Below, in pieces: positions 8,328-15,471 of a stretch of 64,000 nucleotides of DNA. The notes under the pieces were generated by a model. It did not search any database and was not told the DNA's origin. It worked only from the letters and a program-made list of their open reading frames with translations. The translations under genes and the position numbers were made by a program. The stretch covers positions 139,620 to 203,619 of the forward strand of contig NZ_JBEWYP010000008.1 in NCBI RefSeq assembly GCF_040566555.1, in the 5' to 3' direction. The DNA is from Sediminicola sp040566555 (GTDB taxonomy: Bacteria; Bacteroidota; Bacteroidia; Flavobacteriales; Flavobacteriaceae). Every line of letters starts with the position of its first letter. Positions within the stretch are counted from its first letter, which is position 1.

Positions 8328-9176
8328 ATGAAAAATATTCTAATTCCCACCGACTTTTCAGATAATGCATGGAATGCTATTTTCTTTGTCCTGAAGCTTT
8401 ATAGGGATGTTGAATGTTCCTTTTATATACTTCATGTTTATGAAGTAAGTGCCTCCCAGATAAAGGGTGCCAGAGATTCCCGGAAAGCGGGTAAATTATA
8501 TGAAACCATGGCACTGGAATCGGAAAACGGACTTACGGGCGTCATGGATTATCTGAACAAAAACCATAAAAACCCTAATCATATTCTTTATAGTATATCC
8601 AAGTCAGACTATCTTGTGGGAGCCATAGAGGAACTACTTTTTGAAAGGCCTTTTAAACTGATAGTCATGGGGACCAAAGGTGCCACAGGAGCCAAGGAGG
8701 TATTTATGGGCAGTAATACGGTACGTGTAATTAAATCGATAAGAAACTGTTCCATTTTAGCCGTTCCAGAAGAATTTAATTTTCAGCAATTGGACCATGT
8801 GGTGTTCCCAACGGATTTTACAAGATTCTTTTATAGATTCGAGTTATTGCCCTTATTGGAATTGGGAACTATATGGAATACCACCATAAATGTTTTTCAT
8901 GTAGCCCAACAAGTGGTACTTACTGAGGAACAAAAATCGAATCAGAGAATTTTAAAGGAGCGACTGAAAGAACTGAAAGTGGAATTCTGTGAAAAAAACA
9001 TCCAAACTACCGTTGCAGATACCATTGTACAGTTCTCTTTGGAAATAAAAGCAGACATGATAGTGCTCATTCATTACCAACATACTTTTTTGGAAAAAAT
9101 GACACAAGAACCGGTGGTAAAAAAAGTAGGGTTTCATTCCAAAGTACCCTTATTGGTCTTGCCGGAACTGGCATAA
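8328..9176 (+). CDS. Universal stress protein, tandem domain
   Basis: 282 residues, starting 5 bp after the stop of the previous USP, so translation is probably coupled. Domain 1 has KNILIPTDFSDNAWNAIFF and G115-x2-G118-x9-G128-S129 in MGTKGATGAKEVFMGSN. Domain 2 (about 150-282, HVVFPTDF) lacks the motif and ends TFLEKM...VPLLVL. The acidic DHVVFPTDF start of domain 2 keeps the USP fold recognisable despite low similarity. Third gene in the four-gene USP transcript. Confidence 0.9.
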   Translation: MKNILIPTDFSDNAWNAIFFVLKLYRDVECSFYILHVYEVSASQIKGARDSRKAGKLYETMALESENGLTGVMDYLNKNHKNPNHILYSISKSDYLVGAIEELLFERPFKLIVMGTKGATGAKEVFMGSNTVRVIKSIRNCSILAVPEEFNFQQLDHVVFPTDFTRFFYRFELLPLLELGTIWNTTINVFHVAQQVVLTEEQKSNQRILKERLKELKVEFCEKNIQTTVADTIVQFSLEIKADMIVLIHYQHTFLEKMTQEPVVKKVGFHSKVPLLVLPELA

Positions 9177-9212
9177 AAAAATTGCAGGAAAATTGACAAA
9201 AAAAAACGAACC

Positions 9213-10064
9213 ATGAAAAAGATATTGTTGCCCACCGACTTTTCAACAAATGCATTGAATGCTATAAATTATGCCCTTTATTTATTTGAAAATGAGGAAT
9301 GTACTTTCTATATCCTTCATACTGTACAAATAGGACCATCTGGATATAGCAGCTCGTTCAATAAAGGACGGGATACCAGATTACAGAATATAACCATGGA
9401 AGAAGCAGAGCGTAACGCAACATCTTTAAAGGCTTCCTTGGAGGCAAAAAAGAAGAATCCCAAACATACAATTGAAACAATAATCAATACGGATACCTTA
9501 TTGAATGCAATAGGTAAAAATGTTATCAATAAGGACATTGACTATATTTTTATGGGAACCAAAGGTGCTTCAGGCGTTAAATCGATATTTATGGGAAGCA
9601 ACACGGTAAGTGTTATTAAAAACATAGATTTTTGTCCATTAATTGCTGTACCAGAGGAGTATTCTTTTAGTGTCCCTACGGAAATATTATTTTCAACAGA
9701 TTTCAAGCATGAGTACAGTGAAATTGAATTGGAGCCATTAATCACCCTTGCAAAATTATGGAACTCTAAAATAGTGGTAGTACATTTTGGACTTACAGAT
9801 GATTTGGGCGAGCCACAACTAAAGGCCAAGGAAATATTGAAGAATCGACTTGTTGATTTATCACATAGCATGGCCCAAGGCTATGCCGACATTTCTGTTG
9901 CTGATGCCATAAATGAATATATAGCCAAACACAGGGCAATTGGGATGGTTGCCATGATGAATAGGAAGCATGGTTTTTTTGAAAAGTTAACTCGTGAACC
10001 TATTATTAAAAGAGTAGCTTTTAGATCGGAGATACCCCTGTTTATTTATCCAAAATTGGAATAG
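9213..10064 (+). CDS. Universal stress protein, tandem domain
   Basis: 283 residues, the last of the four-gene run. Domain 1 starts KKILLPTDFSTNALNAINYA and has G115-x2-G118-x9-G128-S129 (MGTKGASGVKSIFMGSN). Domain 2 (TEILFSTDFKHE onward) lacks the motif and ends with MMNRKHGFFEKL and IPLFIY. It converges with the 89-codon gene at 10085, leaving only 20 bp, and no strong terminator hairpin is visible there. Confidence 0.9.
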   Translation: MKKILLPTDFSTNALNAINYALYLFENEECTFYILHTVQIGPSGYSSSFNKGRDTRLQNITMEEAERNATSLKASLEAKKKNPKHTIETIINTDTLLNAIGKNVINKDIDYIFMGTKGASGVKSIFMGSNTVSVIKNIDFCPLIAVPEEYSFSVPTEILFSTDFKHEYSEIELEPLITLAKLWNSKIVVVHFGLTDDLGEPQLKAKEILKNRLVDLSHSMAQGYADISVADAINEYIAKHRAIGMVAMMNRKHGFFEKLTREPIIKRVAFRSEIPLFIYPKLE

Positions 10065-10084
10065 CAAATAAACAGATGACCGAA

Positions 10085-10354
10085 TTATGCAACCTCATAA
10101 TTATCAGTTACATGATGATGAACATAAGGGTTTTGAGCGGTAGGATATTTACAGAACTTAATTGGGTATCCAATTCTCCATAATTCCTGTTTTACCTGTT
10201 GAAAAGTCAAAGGGTTTGCGTAAAGGAAGAATATAATTTGATTTTCCAAATCTATATCCAAGATCCTCACATTTAGGATTCTACTAAGATTCCGGGTAAT
10301 AATTCTTTTATCCTCATCGCTTTTAAGATGATCCAATTGGGCAATCGCTTTCAT
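10085..10354 (-). CDS. Small HMA-fold-like protein without metal cysteines
   Basis: 89 residues. The pattern (helix with RIITRNLSRILNV, strand RILDIDLENQIIFFLY, helix LTFQQVKQELWRIGYPI) matches the beta-alpha-beta-beta-alpha-beta order of heavy-metal-associated domains, including the closing GY. The CxxC metal site is absent, so metal binding by that route is unlikely; the C-terminus has a His cluster (YVHHHVTDNY) that could bind metal. This assignment is from pattern only. The ATG is 24 bp from a perfect TAAATTTG -7 box controlled by the dyad at 10409, shared with the ROK kinase on the other strand, so it is probably a regulon member. Confidence 0.6.
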   Translation of the reverse strand: MKAIAQLDHLKSDEDKRIITRNLSRILNVRILDIDLENQIIFFLYANPLTFQQVKQELWRIGYPIKFCKYPTAQNPYVHHHVTDNYEVA

Positions 10355-10377
10355 AGTACTTGATTTAGGGTTAATCT

Positions 10378-10451
10378 CAAATTTATTCCATTATAATCTG
10401 GTATAAAATGATTTATATCATGTCAAGTAATTTTATGATCATTTAAGTTTA
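10378..10451. promoter_or_regulatory. Bidirectional Fnr/Crp-type dyad TGAT-TTAT-ATCA (10409-10420)
   Basis: A perfect TGAT-N4-ATCA has its centre at 10414.5. On the minus strand TAAATTTG (exact Bacteroidota -7 consensus) begins at 10385, and on the plus strand TAAGTTTA begins at 10444. Both are exactly 29.5 bp from the centre. It would serve the 89-residue gene and the ROK kinase. Confidence 0.65.
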
Positions 10452-10489
10452 ATTATATAATTAATCTGTTGGTAAGTTTAGAGAAAAAA

Positions 10490-11461
10490 ATGGGAGCATT
10501 GTCGAAAAAAATAGAGGTTGTGCTTGCAATGGATATTGGAGGTACCTATACCAAAATTGGTTTAGTGGAGAAGGATGGCACCATTAGGGGCAAGCGTGTA
10601 TTTAGTACTGGATCCAAACACTCCTTTCCAGGGTTTGTTCTGAACTTGGAAGAGGAGGTAGCCTTACTCTGTGCAAAAATGAAAGATAAGATCAAAATAG
10701 TCGCAATTGGTATTGGTGCGCCCAACGCCAATTGTTTTACTGGTCAGATGGAACATCCACCAAATTTTAAATGGGGAGATGTCGTTCCAATTTCAGAAAC
10801 TATTTCCTCATTGTACAAATTACCAGTCGTCATTGCCAATGATGCCAATGCAGCCGCAGTAGGGGAACTTGTATATGGTATGGCAAAAGACATGAAGCAT
10901 TTTGTAGTGCTGACGCTTGGTACAGGCCTTGGGAGCGGAATAGTGGTAGATGGTAAATTGGTAACCGGCGCCAATGGCATGGCAGGAGAGCTTGGCCATG
11001 TAAGCGTGGATCCAGAAGGCAGGAAATGTAATTGCGGACTGAAAGGGTGTTTGGAAACCTATGCTTCTGTCACAGGAATTAAAAGAACAGTATTTGAGCT
11101 ATTGGCAGAGCTAAACGAGGAATCTACTTTAAGAAGCATTAGCTATGAATCCTTGACCGGAGAAATCATTTCCGAGCAGGCACTAAAGGGCGATGTAATT
11201 GCTTTAAAGGCCTTTGAAATTACAGGGAAACTACTTGGAAGCAAATTGGCAGACACAGTTGCACATCTAGATCCGGAAGCATTTATCTTATCGGGCGGAT
11301 TGAGTAAAGCAGGTGATATATTATTGGGACCGGTGGTGAGAAATTTGGAAAAAAATCTATTTGCGGCCTATAGAGGGAAGGTCAAGGTATATCTATCCCC
11401 AACAGAGAGTTCCGATGCCATTCTTGGCCCTGCTGCCCTTGTATGGCAGGAAAGGAAGTAA
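10490..11461 (+). CDS. ROK-family sugar kinase (glucokinase type)
   Basis: 323 residues from the ATG at 10490; a TTG seven codons upstream is possible but less likely. The ROK features are all present: phosphate-1 motif MDIGGTYTKIGLV, the catalytic Asp region ANDANAAAVGE, TLGTGLGSGIV, the substrate motif GELGHVSVDP (ExGH) and the zinc site CNCGLKGCLE. It has no helix-turn-helix, so it is an enzyme and not a NagC-like repressor. It probably phosphorylates glucose or a related hexose in the cytoplasm; the sugar is not readable. It sits inside the USP array under its own dyad promoter, which suggests that sugar phosphorylation is needed in the state that induces the USPs. Confidence 0.85.
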   Translation: MGALSKKIEVVLAMDIGGTYTKIGLVEKDGTIRGKRVFSTGSKHSFPGFVLNLEEEVALLCAKMKDKIKIVAIGIGAPNANCFTGQMEHPPNFKWGDVVPISETISSLYKLPVVIANDANAAAVGELVYGMAKDMKHFVVLTLGTGLGSGIVVDGKLVTGANGMAGELGHVSVDPEGRKCNCGLKGCLETYASVTGIKRTVFELLAELNEESTLRSISYESLTGEIISEQALKGDVIALKAFEITGKLLGSKLADTVAHLDPEAFILSGGLSKAGDILLGPVVRNLEKNLFAAYRGKVKVYLSPTESSDAILGPAALVWQERK

Positions 11462-11501
11462 TGATTACTACACCAAAGGGCCTTGAACATTCTTCTGAAG
11501 A

Positions 11502-11544
11502 TGATAATAATCATTTCTTGCGGGCATTTTTGCGTCTACTTTTA
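11502..11544 (+). promoter_or_regulatory. Fnr/Crp-type dyad TGAT-AATA-ATCA (11502-11513)
   Basis: A perfect TGAT-N4-ATCA has its centre at 11507.5. TACTTTTA begins at 11537, 29.5 bp downstream, and the USP ATG is at 11569. Confidence 0.65.
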
Positions 11545-11568
11545 AGTCGACCATTAACATAAATGACC

Positions 11569-12408
11569 ATGAAGAAGATTTTGATTCCCACCGATTTTTC
11601 TGAGAATGCCTGGAATGCTTTAACATTTGCGCTTGCCTTGTTCGCGAAAGAGAAATGTCATTTTCTTTTGCTCCATATAAATCCAATTGTGTATACCGGT
11701 GCTGAAAACGCCGTTATAATGCCCCACCACCTATTAAAAGAAACGGTATTAGAGAAAAGTAGGGAAAAGCTAAAATCTTGGACACAAAAAATTGAAAAGG
11801 CATCGACAAATAAAAACCATATTTTCGAAAGCTTGGCGGTCTATGATTTTTTTGTGGACGCCATTAAATTACAGTTGGAGGAATCAGAGGTCGACTTAAT
11901 CGTTATGGGTACAAAAGGAGCCACTGGTTTAAAGAAAGTCACTATTGGCAGTAATACCGGCCATGTGATCACAAAAATTAAATGTCCTTTATTGGCGGTC
12001 CCAGAAAATGCGAAATTTAATGGCTTAAAAGAGATTATGTTTCCCACAGATTATCATACCGGGATTGATATTAATGTACTGGATGATCTGAAAGCGATAA
12101 TGGCCCTCCACAATTCAAGTTTAAAAATCGTTCATATGGTATCCAAAGAAGAAGAAAAGCTGACCAAGGAACAAGATAGGAACAAAGATTTTTTGAAGGA
12201 TTATTTTTCAAATTCAGACCAAAGTTTCCAAAAGATACTCGGGACTAGATTGGAAGAGGCCATTCAATCTCTTACCGAAAGTCAACAAATAGACATGATA
12301 GTGATGGTGGCTAAAAACCAAAATTTTATCCAACGCTTATTGTTCAGACCTACAGTGGAACAAATTAGCTATCACATCAGCACCCCTTTTCTTGTTCTTC
12401 ATGAATAA
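11569..12408 (+). CDS. Universal stress protein, tandem domain
   Basis: 279 residues from the ATG at 11569, chosen because KKILIPTDFS directly follows, as in the paralogues; an ATG two codons earlier (11563) is the alternative. Domain 1 has G114-x2-G117-x9-G127-S128 (MGTKGATGLKKVTIGSN). Domain 2 begins EIMFPTDY and lacks the motif, ending with TPFLVLHE. A single-gene unit with its own dyad promoter. The dyad-to-box distance equals that before the USP at 6604. Confidence 0.9.
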   Translation: MKKILIPTDFSENAWNALTFALALFAKEKCHFLLLHINPIVYTGAENAVIMPHHLLKETVLEKSREKLKSWTQKIEKASTNKNHIFESLAVYDFFVDAIKLQLEESEVDLIVMGTKGATGLKKVTIGSNTGHVITKIKCPLLAVPENAKFNGLKEIMFPTDYHTGIDINVLDDLKAIMALHNSSLKIVHMVSKEEEKLTKEQDRNKDFLKDYFSNSDQSFQKILGTRLEEAIQSLTESQQIDMIVMVAKNQNFIQRLLFRPTVEQISYHISTPFLVLHE

Positions 12409-12454
12409 TTAAAGCCTTGCCCGATTTTAGGTGATGGCCACCTTTTAATAGAAC

Positions 12455-12497
12455 TGATAAATATCATGGTTTTAAGAGCATATCACTGGTATTTTTA
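12455..12497 (+). promoter_or_regulatory. Fnr/Crp-type dyad TGAT-AAAT-ATCA (12455-12466)
   Basis: A perfect TGAT-N4-ATCA has its centre at 12460.5. TATTTTTA begins at 12490, 29.5 bp downstream, and the USP ATG is at 12519. Confidence 0.65.
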
Positions 12498-12518
12498 ATA
12501 CATCAAAATAAACCTGAC

Positions 12519-13367
12519 ATGAAAAAAGTACTGATCCCAACCGATTTTTCTGCTAATGCATATAACGCAATCAGTTATGCATTGAAACTATACAAAAATG
12601 AAGAAACTACCTTTTATTTGATGAACACCTATACGCCTGCGGTGTACCAATCTGAATATTTGCTTTTTAGTCCAGGTCAGATAGGTTTGGGAGATATTTA
12701 TCAAGAGAATTCAGAAAAAAAATTAAATGAAGTTAAACGGTGTATCCTGGAGGAATTTAACAACCCCAAGCATACATTTATAATTCATTCCGCCTTCAAC
12801 ACTTTGGTATATGAGGTTGTGGAGACCGTGGAGAATGAAAAGATCGATGTAGTGGTAATGGGGACCCAAGGGGCTACTGGAGCCAAAGAAATTTTGTTGG
12901 GAACCAATACGGTACATGTAATTAAACAAGCTAAATGTCCAGTATTGGTAGTGCCTCCGAAGTATTCTTTTGTTGCTCCCAAAGAAATTCTTTTCCCAAC
13001 GGATTATGAGATCGACTATAAGAAAACACCACTAGATCAACTTACCAACATTGCTAAGATCCATGAATCTAACATTGACATCTTACATGTGTCCTCCGGA
13101 AATGAATTAACGAACGATCAATTGGAAAACAAATCTAAATTGGGAGAGCTACTAGGGGAGATTCCACATCGTTTCCACGATGTAACCGATCAGGAAATCA
13201 TCACAGCCATTAATAATTTCCAAACAGATCAGAAGATAAATTTACTGACCATGGTTCGAAATAAACATACTTTTTTGGAACGCTTGTTTATAGAACCCAT
13301 CATAAAAAAAATAAGTTTTCATGTAACCATCCCATTTTTGGTGCTCCCGCATAATTCAAAAGTGTAA
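12519..13367 (+). CDS. Universal stress protein, tandem domain
   Basis: 282 residues. Domain 1 starts KKVLIPTDFSANAYNAISYA and has G115-x2-G118-x9-G128-T129 (MGTQGATGAKEILLGTN). Domain 2 starts EILFPTDYEIDYKKTPLDQL and lacks the motif, ending TFLERLF and IPFLVL. Its domain 2 resembles that of the USP at 7465 (a conserved KK...LDPL/LDQL segment), so these two may be closest paralogues. First gene of a two-gene transcript from the dyad promoter at 12455. Confidence 0.9.
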   Translation: MKKVLIPTDFSANAYNAISYALKLYKNEETTFYLMNTYTPAVYQSEYLLFSPGQIGLGDIYQENSEKKLNEVKRCILEEFNNPKHTFIIHSAFNTLVYEVVETVENEKIDVVVMGTQGATGAKEILLGTNTVHVIKQAKCPVLVVPPKYSFVAPKEILFPTDYEIDYKKTPLDQLTNIAKIHESNIDILHVSSGNELTNDQLENKSKLGELLGEIPHRFHDVTDQEIITAINNFQTDQKINLLTMVRNKHTFLERLFIEPIIKKISFHVTIPFLVLPHNSKV

Positions 13368-13371
13368 GCCC

Positions 13372-14220
13372 ATGAAAAATATTCTAGTTCCAACAGACTT
13401 TTCCAATGACGCTTATAATGCTTTGTTTTATATCACACAACTTTTAAAAGATACCCACTGTACTTTTCATATTCTTAATTGTTATGATGAAAAATCAAAG
13501 GTCCTGACCAAAAAAGGGGGGGAGCTCAATGAAAAGGAATTACCCTATGCACTTAGGGTAGATTCAAAAGAAGGCCTCCTAAAAACCAAGCATAGGATTG
13601 TATTGGATACAGGGCATGAAAAACACTCTTTTGAATCCATTTCAAAAAAGGGTGATCTTATAAAAACAGTGGCCAAACTGGTAAAGGACCTTCAAATTGA
13701 TTTGGTGGTCATGGGAAACAAGGGGATTACAGGTGCCAAGGATATCTTTATGGGCAGCAATACCACGAGGGTCATACATTCTGGATTAGCATGTCCGGTA
13801 TTGACCATTCCCAAGGAAATCGATTTTAAAATCCCAAAGAATCTTGCCTTGGTAACGGATTATAAAAATTGCATAAGCGCTGAACAAATGGCCGCGATTA
13901 TGGAAATAACTGGAATTTCAGGTGCTACAATTCGCGTTATGCATATTAATGAAAAAGAAAGCTTGGACAAATTTGAAACGTCCAATATGAATACGTTGAC
14001 CAAATATTTGGAAAAAGTTGATCACAGCTTTCATTGGATGCCAAAATTTTCATCAAAAACAGAGGCCATACAGTTGTTTTTGGAGGAACTTGAAATAGAT
14101 ATGTTGGTTATGTTCCATTCTGAGCATAGCCTTATGGACAAAATATTTAGGGAACCAGTTATTAAAAAGATAACATTTGATATAGAACTCCCGTTCTTAG
14201 TGATCAACCTATCCAAGTGA
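13372..14220 (+). CDS. Universal stress protein, tandem domain, most diverged copy
   Basis: 282 residues, 4 bp after the preceding USP gene, so probably coupled. Domain 1 starts KNILVPTDFSNDAYNALFY and has MGNKGITGAKDIFMGSN with the G115/G118/G128 pattern. Domain 2 (NLALVTDYKN onward) has lost both the usual PTD strand start and the glycine motif, and keeps only the terminal SLMDKIF and LPFLVI pattern. It is the most diverged second domain of the set. Last USP of the block. Confidence 0.85.
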   Translation: MKNILVPTDFSNDAYNALFYITQLLKDTHCTFHILNCYDEKSKVLTKKGGELNEKELPYALRVDSKEGLLKTKHRIVLDTGHEKHSFESISKKGDLIKTVAKLVKDLQIDLVVMGNKGITGAKDIFMGSNTTRVIHSGLACPVLTIPKEIDFKIPKNLALVTDYKNCISAEQMAAIMEITGISGATIRVMHINEKESLDKFETSNMNTLTKYLEKVDHSFHWMPKFSSKTEAIQLFLEELEIDMLVMFHSEHSLMDKIFREPVIKKITFDIELPFLVINLSK

Positions 14221-14291
14221 TATTCCATTTTGAAAAATAAGATAGACTGTACTATTTTGAGTTGAATTGCTTCTTGAAAATCTGCTTCAAC

Positions 14292-14334
14292 TGACTTAAA
14301 TCATTTGAGGATTTCGGCCGATTCCATAATTTAC
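14292..14334 (+). promoter_or_regulatory. Fnr/Crp-type dyad TGAC-TTAA-ATCA (14292-14303)
   Basis: The dyad has one mismatch to TGAT-N4-ATCA; its centre is 14297.5. TAATTTAC begins at 14327, 29.5 bp downstream. The gene at 14393 follows. Confidence 0.45.
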
Positions 14335-14392
14335 TTTTCTGCTATTGGGATGATAAATCCTCTGGAGCTTTATAATTATATAGATACTAATT

Positions 14393-14836
14393 ATGAACAC
14401 AAAAGAACGCAAAATAAACTATGTGGAATGGTTGAGTCCTGAAGAAATGCACGACATGTCCATTCAATGGTTTTCCGAATTGATGTTTATTAAAGATGAG
14501 CAATTGTTCCTAAATAATTTGATTAAATCCTATACCATTCAATTAACGGATAAAGGTGTTTTTGAGAAGAGCAAGGAGTTGGTGACTGCATTGCTTAACG
14601 CCGAAAAAGAAGTGGTTGGCCTATTGAAAAAAGTACAACAGCACAACAACCAGTTAGAGATTATGGTAGATGATGTGGATCAGTTAAAAATGGAAAAAGC
14701 ATATAAAGCAACGCATAATGATTTATTGTTGGAGGTGAATGAATATGGCAATACCTATAGAAACATAAAGGAAAGATTGTTCAAACTTGTCTCCAAGGTT
14801 ATGAAATTGGATAAGCAAAAAAGATTGCTGAATTAG
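14393..14836 (+). CDS. Uncharacterised helical protein, probable member of the dyad regulon
   Basis: 147 residues, no family recognised. It starts ERKINYVEWLSPEEMHDMS and is rich in Leu, Lys and Glu throughout, predicting three or four long helices with heptad spacing around 60-100 (LNAEKEVVGLLKKVQQHNNQ) and 115-147. There is no signal peptide or membrane span, so it is cytoplasmic. The helical layout recalls small ribosome- or nucleoid-associated stress proteins, but that is only a guess. It is followed by a good terminator and preceded by a dyad, so it is a single-gene unit at the end of the USP block. Confidence 0.65.
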   Translation: MNTKERKINYVEWLSPEEMHDMSIQWFSELMFIKDEQLFLNNLIKSYTIQLTDKGVFEKSKELVTALLNAEKEVVGLLKKVQQHNNQLEIMVDDVDQLKMEKAYKATHNDLLLEVNEYGNTYRNIKERLFKLVSKVMKLDKQKRLLN

Positions 14837-14878
14837 TCTGATTATAGTAAATCGGAATCTTGAACCGATTTGCAAAGT

Positions 14879-14912
14879 AATGGGCACCCAAATGGGTTGC
14901 CCATTTTTTTTT
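14879..14912 (+). terminator. Intrinsic terminator after the helical-protein gene
   Basis: ATGGGCACCCA pairs with TGGGTTGCCCAT (one bulge) around a two-base loop and is followed by a T run. A smaller hairpin (AAATCGG/CCGATTT, 14849-14871) lies just before it. Confidence 0.8.
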
Positions 14913-15104
14913 GATTACGGAAAGAGGTACAACTTATAAACAATGGTCATATGTGTTAGTATTTATTTCGATTGAGACCAACTAAAATTATGAATATGAA
15001 CATCTTGGGGGAGGTATAGAACTATCCAAGAAAAAAGGAGATATCGGGTTTGTAGAAATTTGGGGATAGGCGAAAAAGGGCAGTAACTCTTAAATTCCAT
15101 TATA

Positions 15105-15425
15105 ATGAATGCAACCTATGAAGAATGTATCAAAGCGTGTCAGCAATGTCTAATTGATTGTCAAAATTGTCTTACGGTCATGGCGGGCAGGGAAAGTATG
15201 AACGACTGTCCTTATTGTTGTATGCTTTGTATAGATGCGTGTTTATCTTGTTTAAAGTTCATGGTTGCTGATAGTAGTTTTGCAAAACAGTATTGCCAAT
15301 TATGTGCAGAAGTATGCGAATGGTGTGCATCCCAGTGTGAAGAACATAAAAATAAGCACTGTAAACTATGTGCCGAAAGCTGCAGAAGATGTATGGAAGA
15401 ATGTAAAAAAATAGCAGCTGCCTAA
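15105..15425 (+). CDS. Cys-rich four-helix-bundle copper-binding protein (DUF326/Csp type)
   Basis: 106 residues with 21 cysteines, mostly spaced CxxxC or CxxC along helices (YEECIKACQQCLIDCQNC, then DCPYCCMLCIDAC, QLCAEVCEWCASQC, KLCAESCRRCMEEC). This is the pattern of the DUF326/Csp family, four-helix bundles that store many Cu(I) ions in their core. There is no signal peptide, so it is of the cytosolic type. In related bacteria such proteins buffer copper. No copper ATPase or CopY-type regulator is adjacent. The GH3-type gene follows 46 bp later on the same strand and may share its transcript. Confidence 0.85.
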   Translation: MNATYEECIKACQQCLIDCQNCLTVMAGRESMNDCPYCCMLCIDACLSCLKFMVADSSFAKQYCQLCAEVCEWCASQCEEHKNKHCKLCAESCRRCMEECKKIAAA

Positions 15426-15471
15426 GGTGAAATTAATAAAGTTGCTTAGTTAAAGGTGGAGAAAAGATTAT

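Noticed and set aside
14940..15104. Region before the Cys-rich protein checked for a copper-sensor operator or an Fnr-type dyad
   Set aside because: No TGAT-N4-ATCA dyad and no clear CopY/CueR-like palindrome was found.
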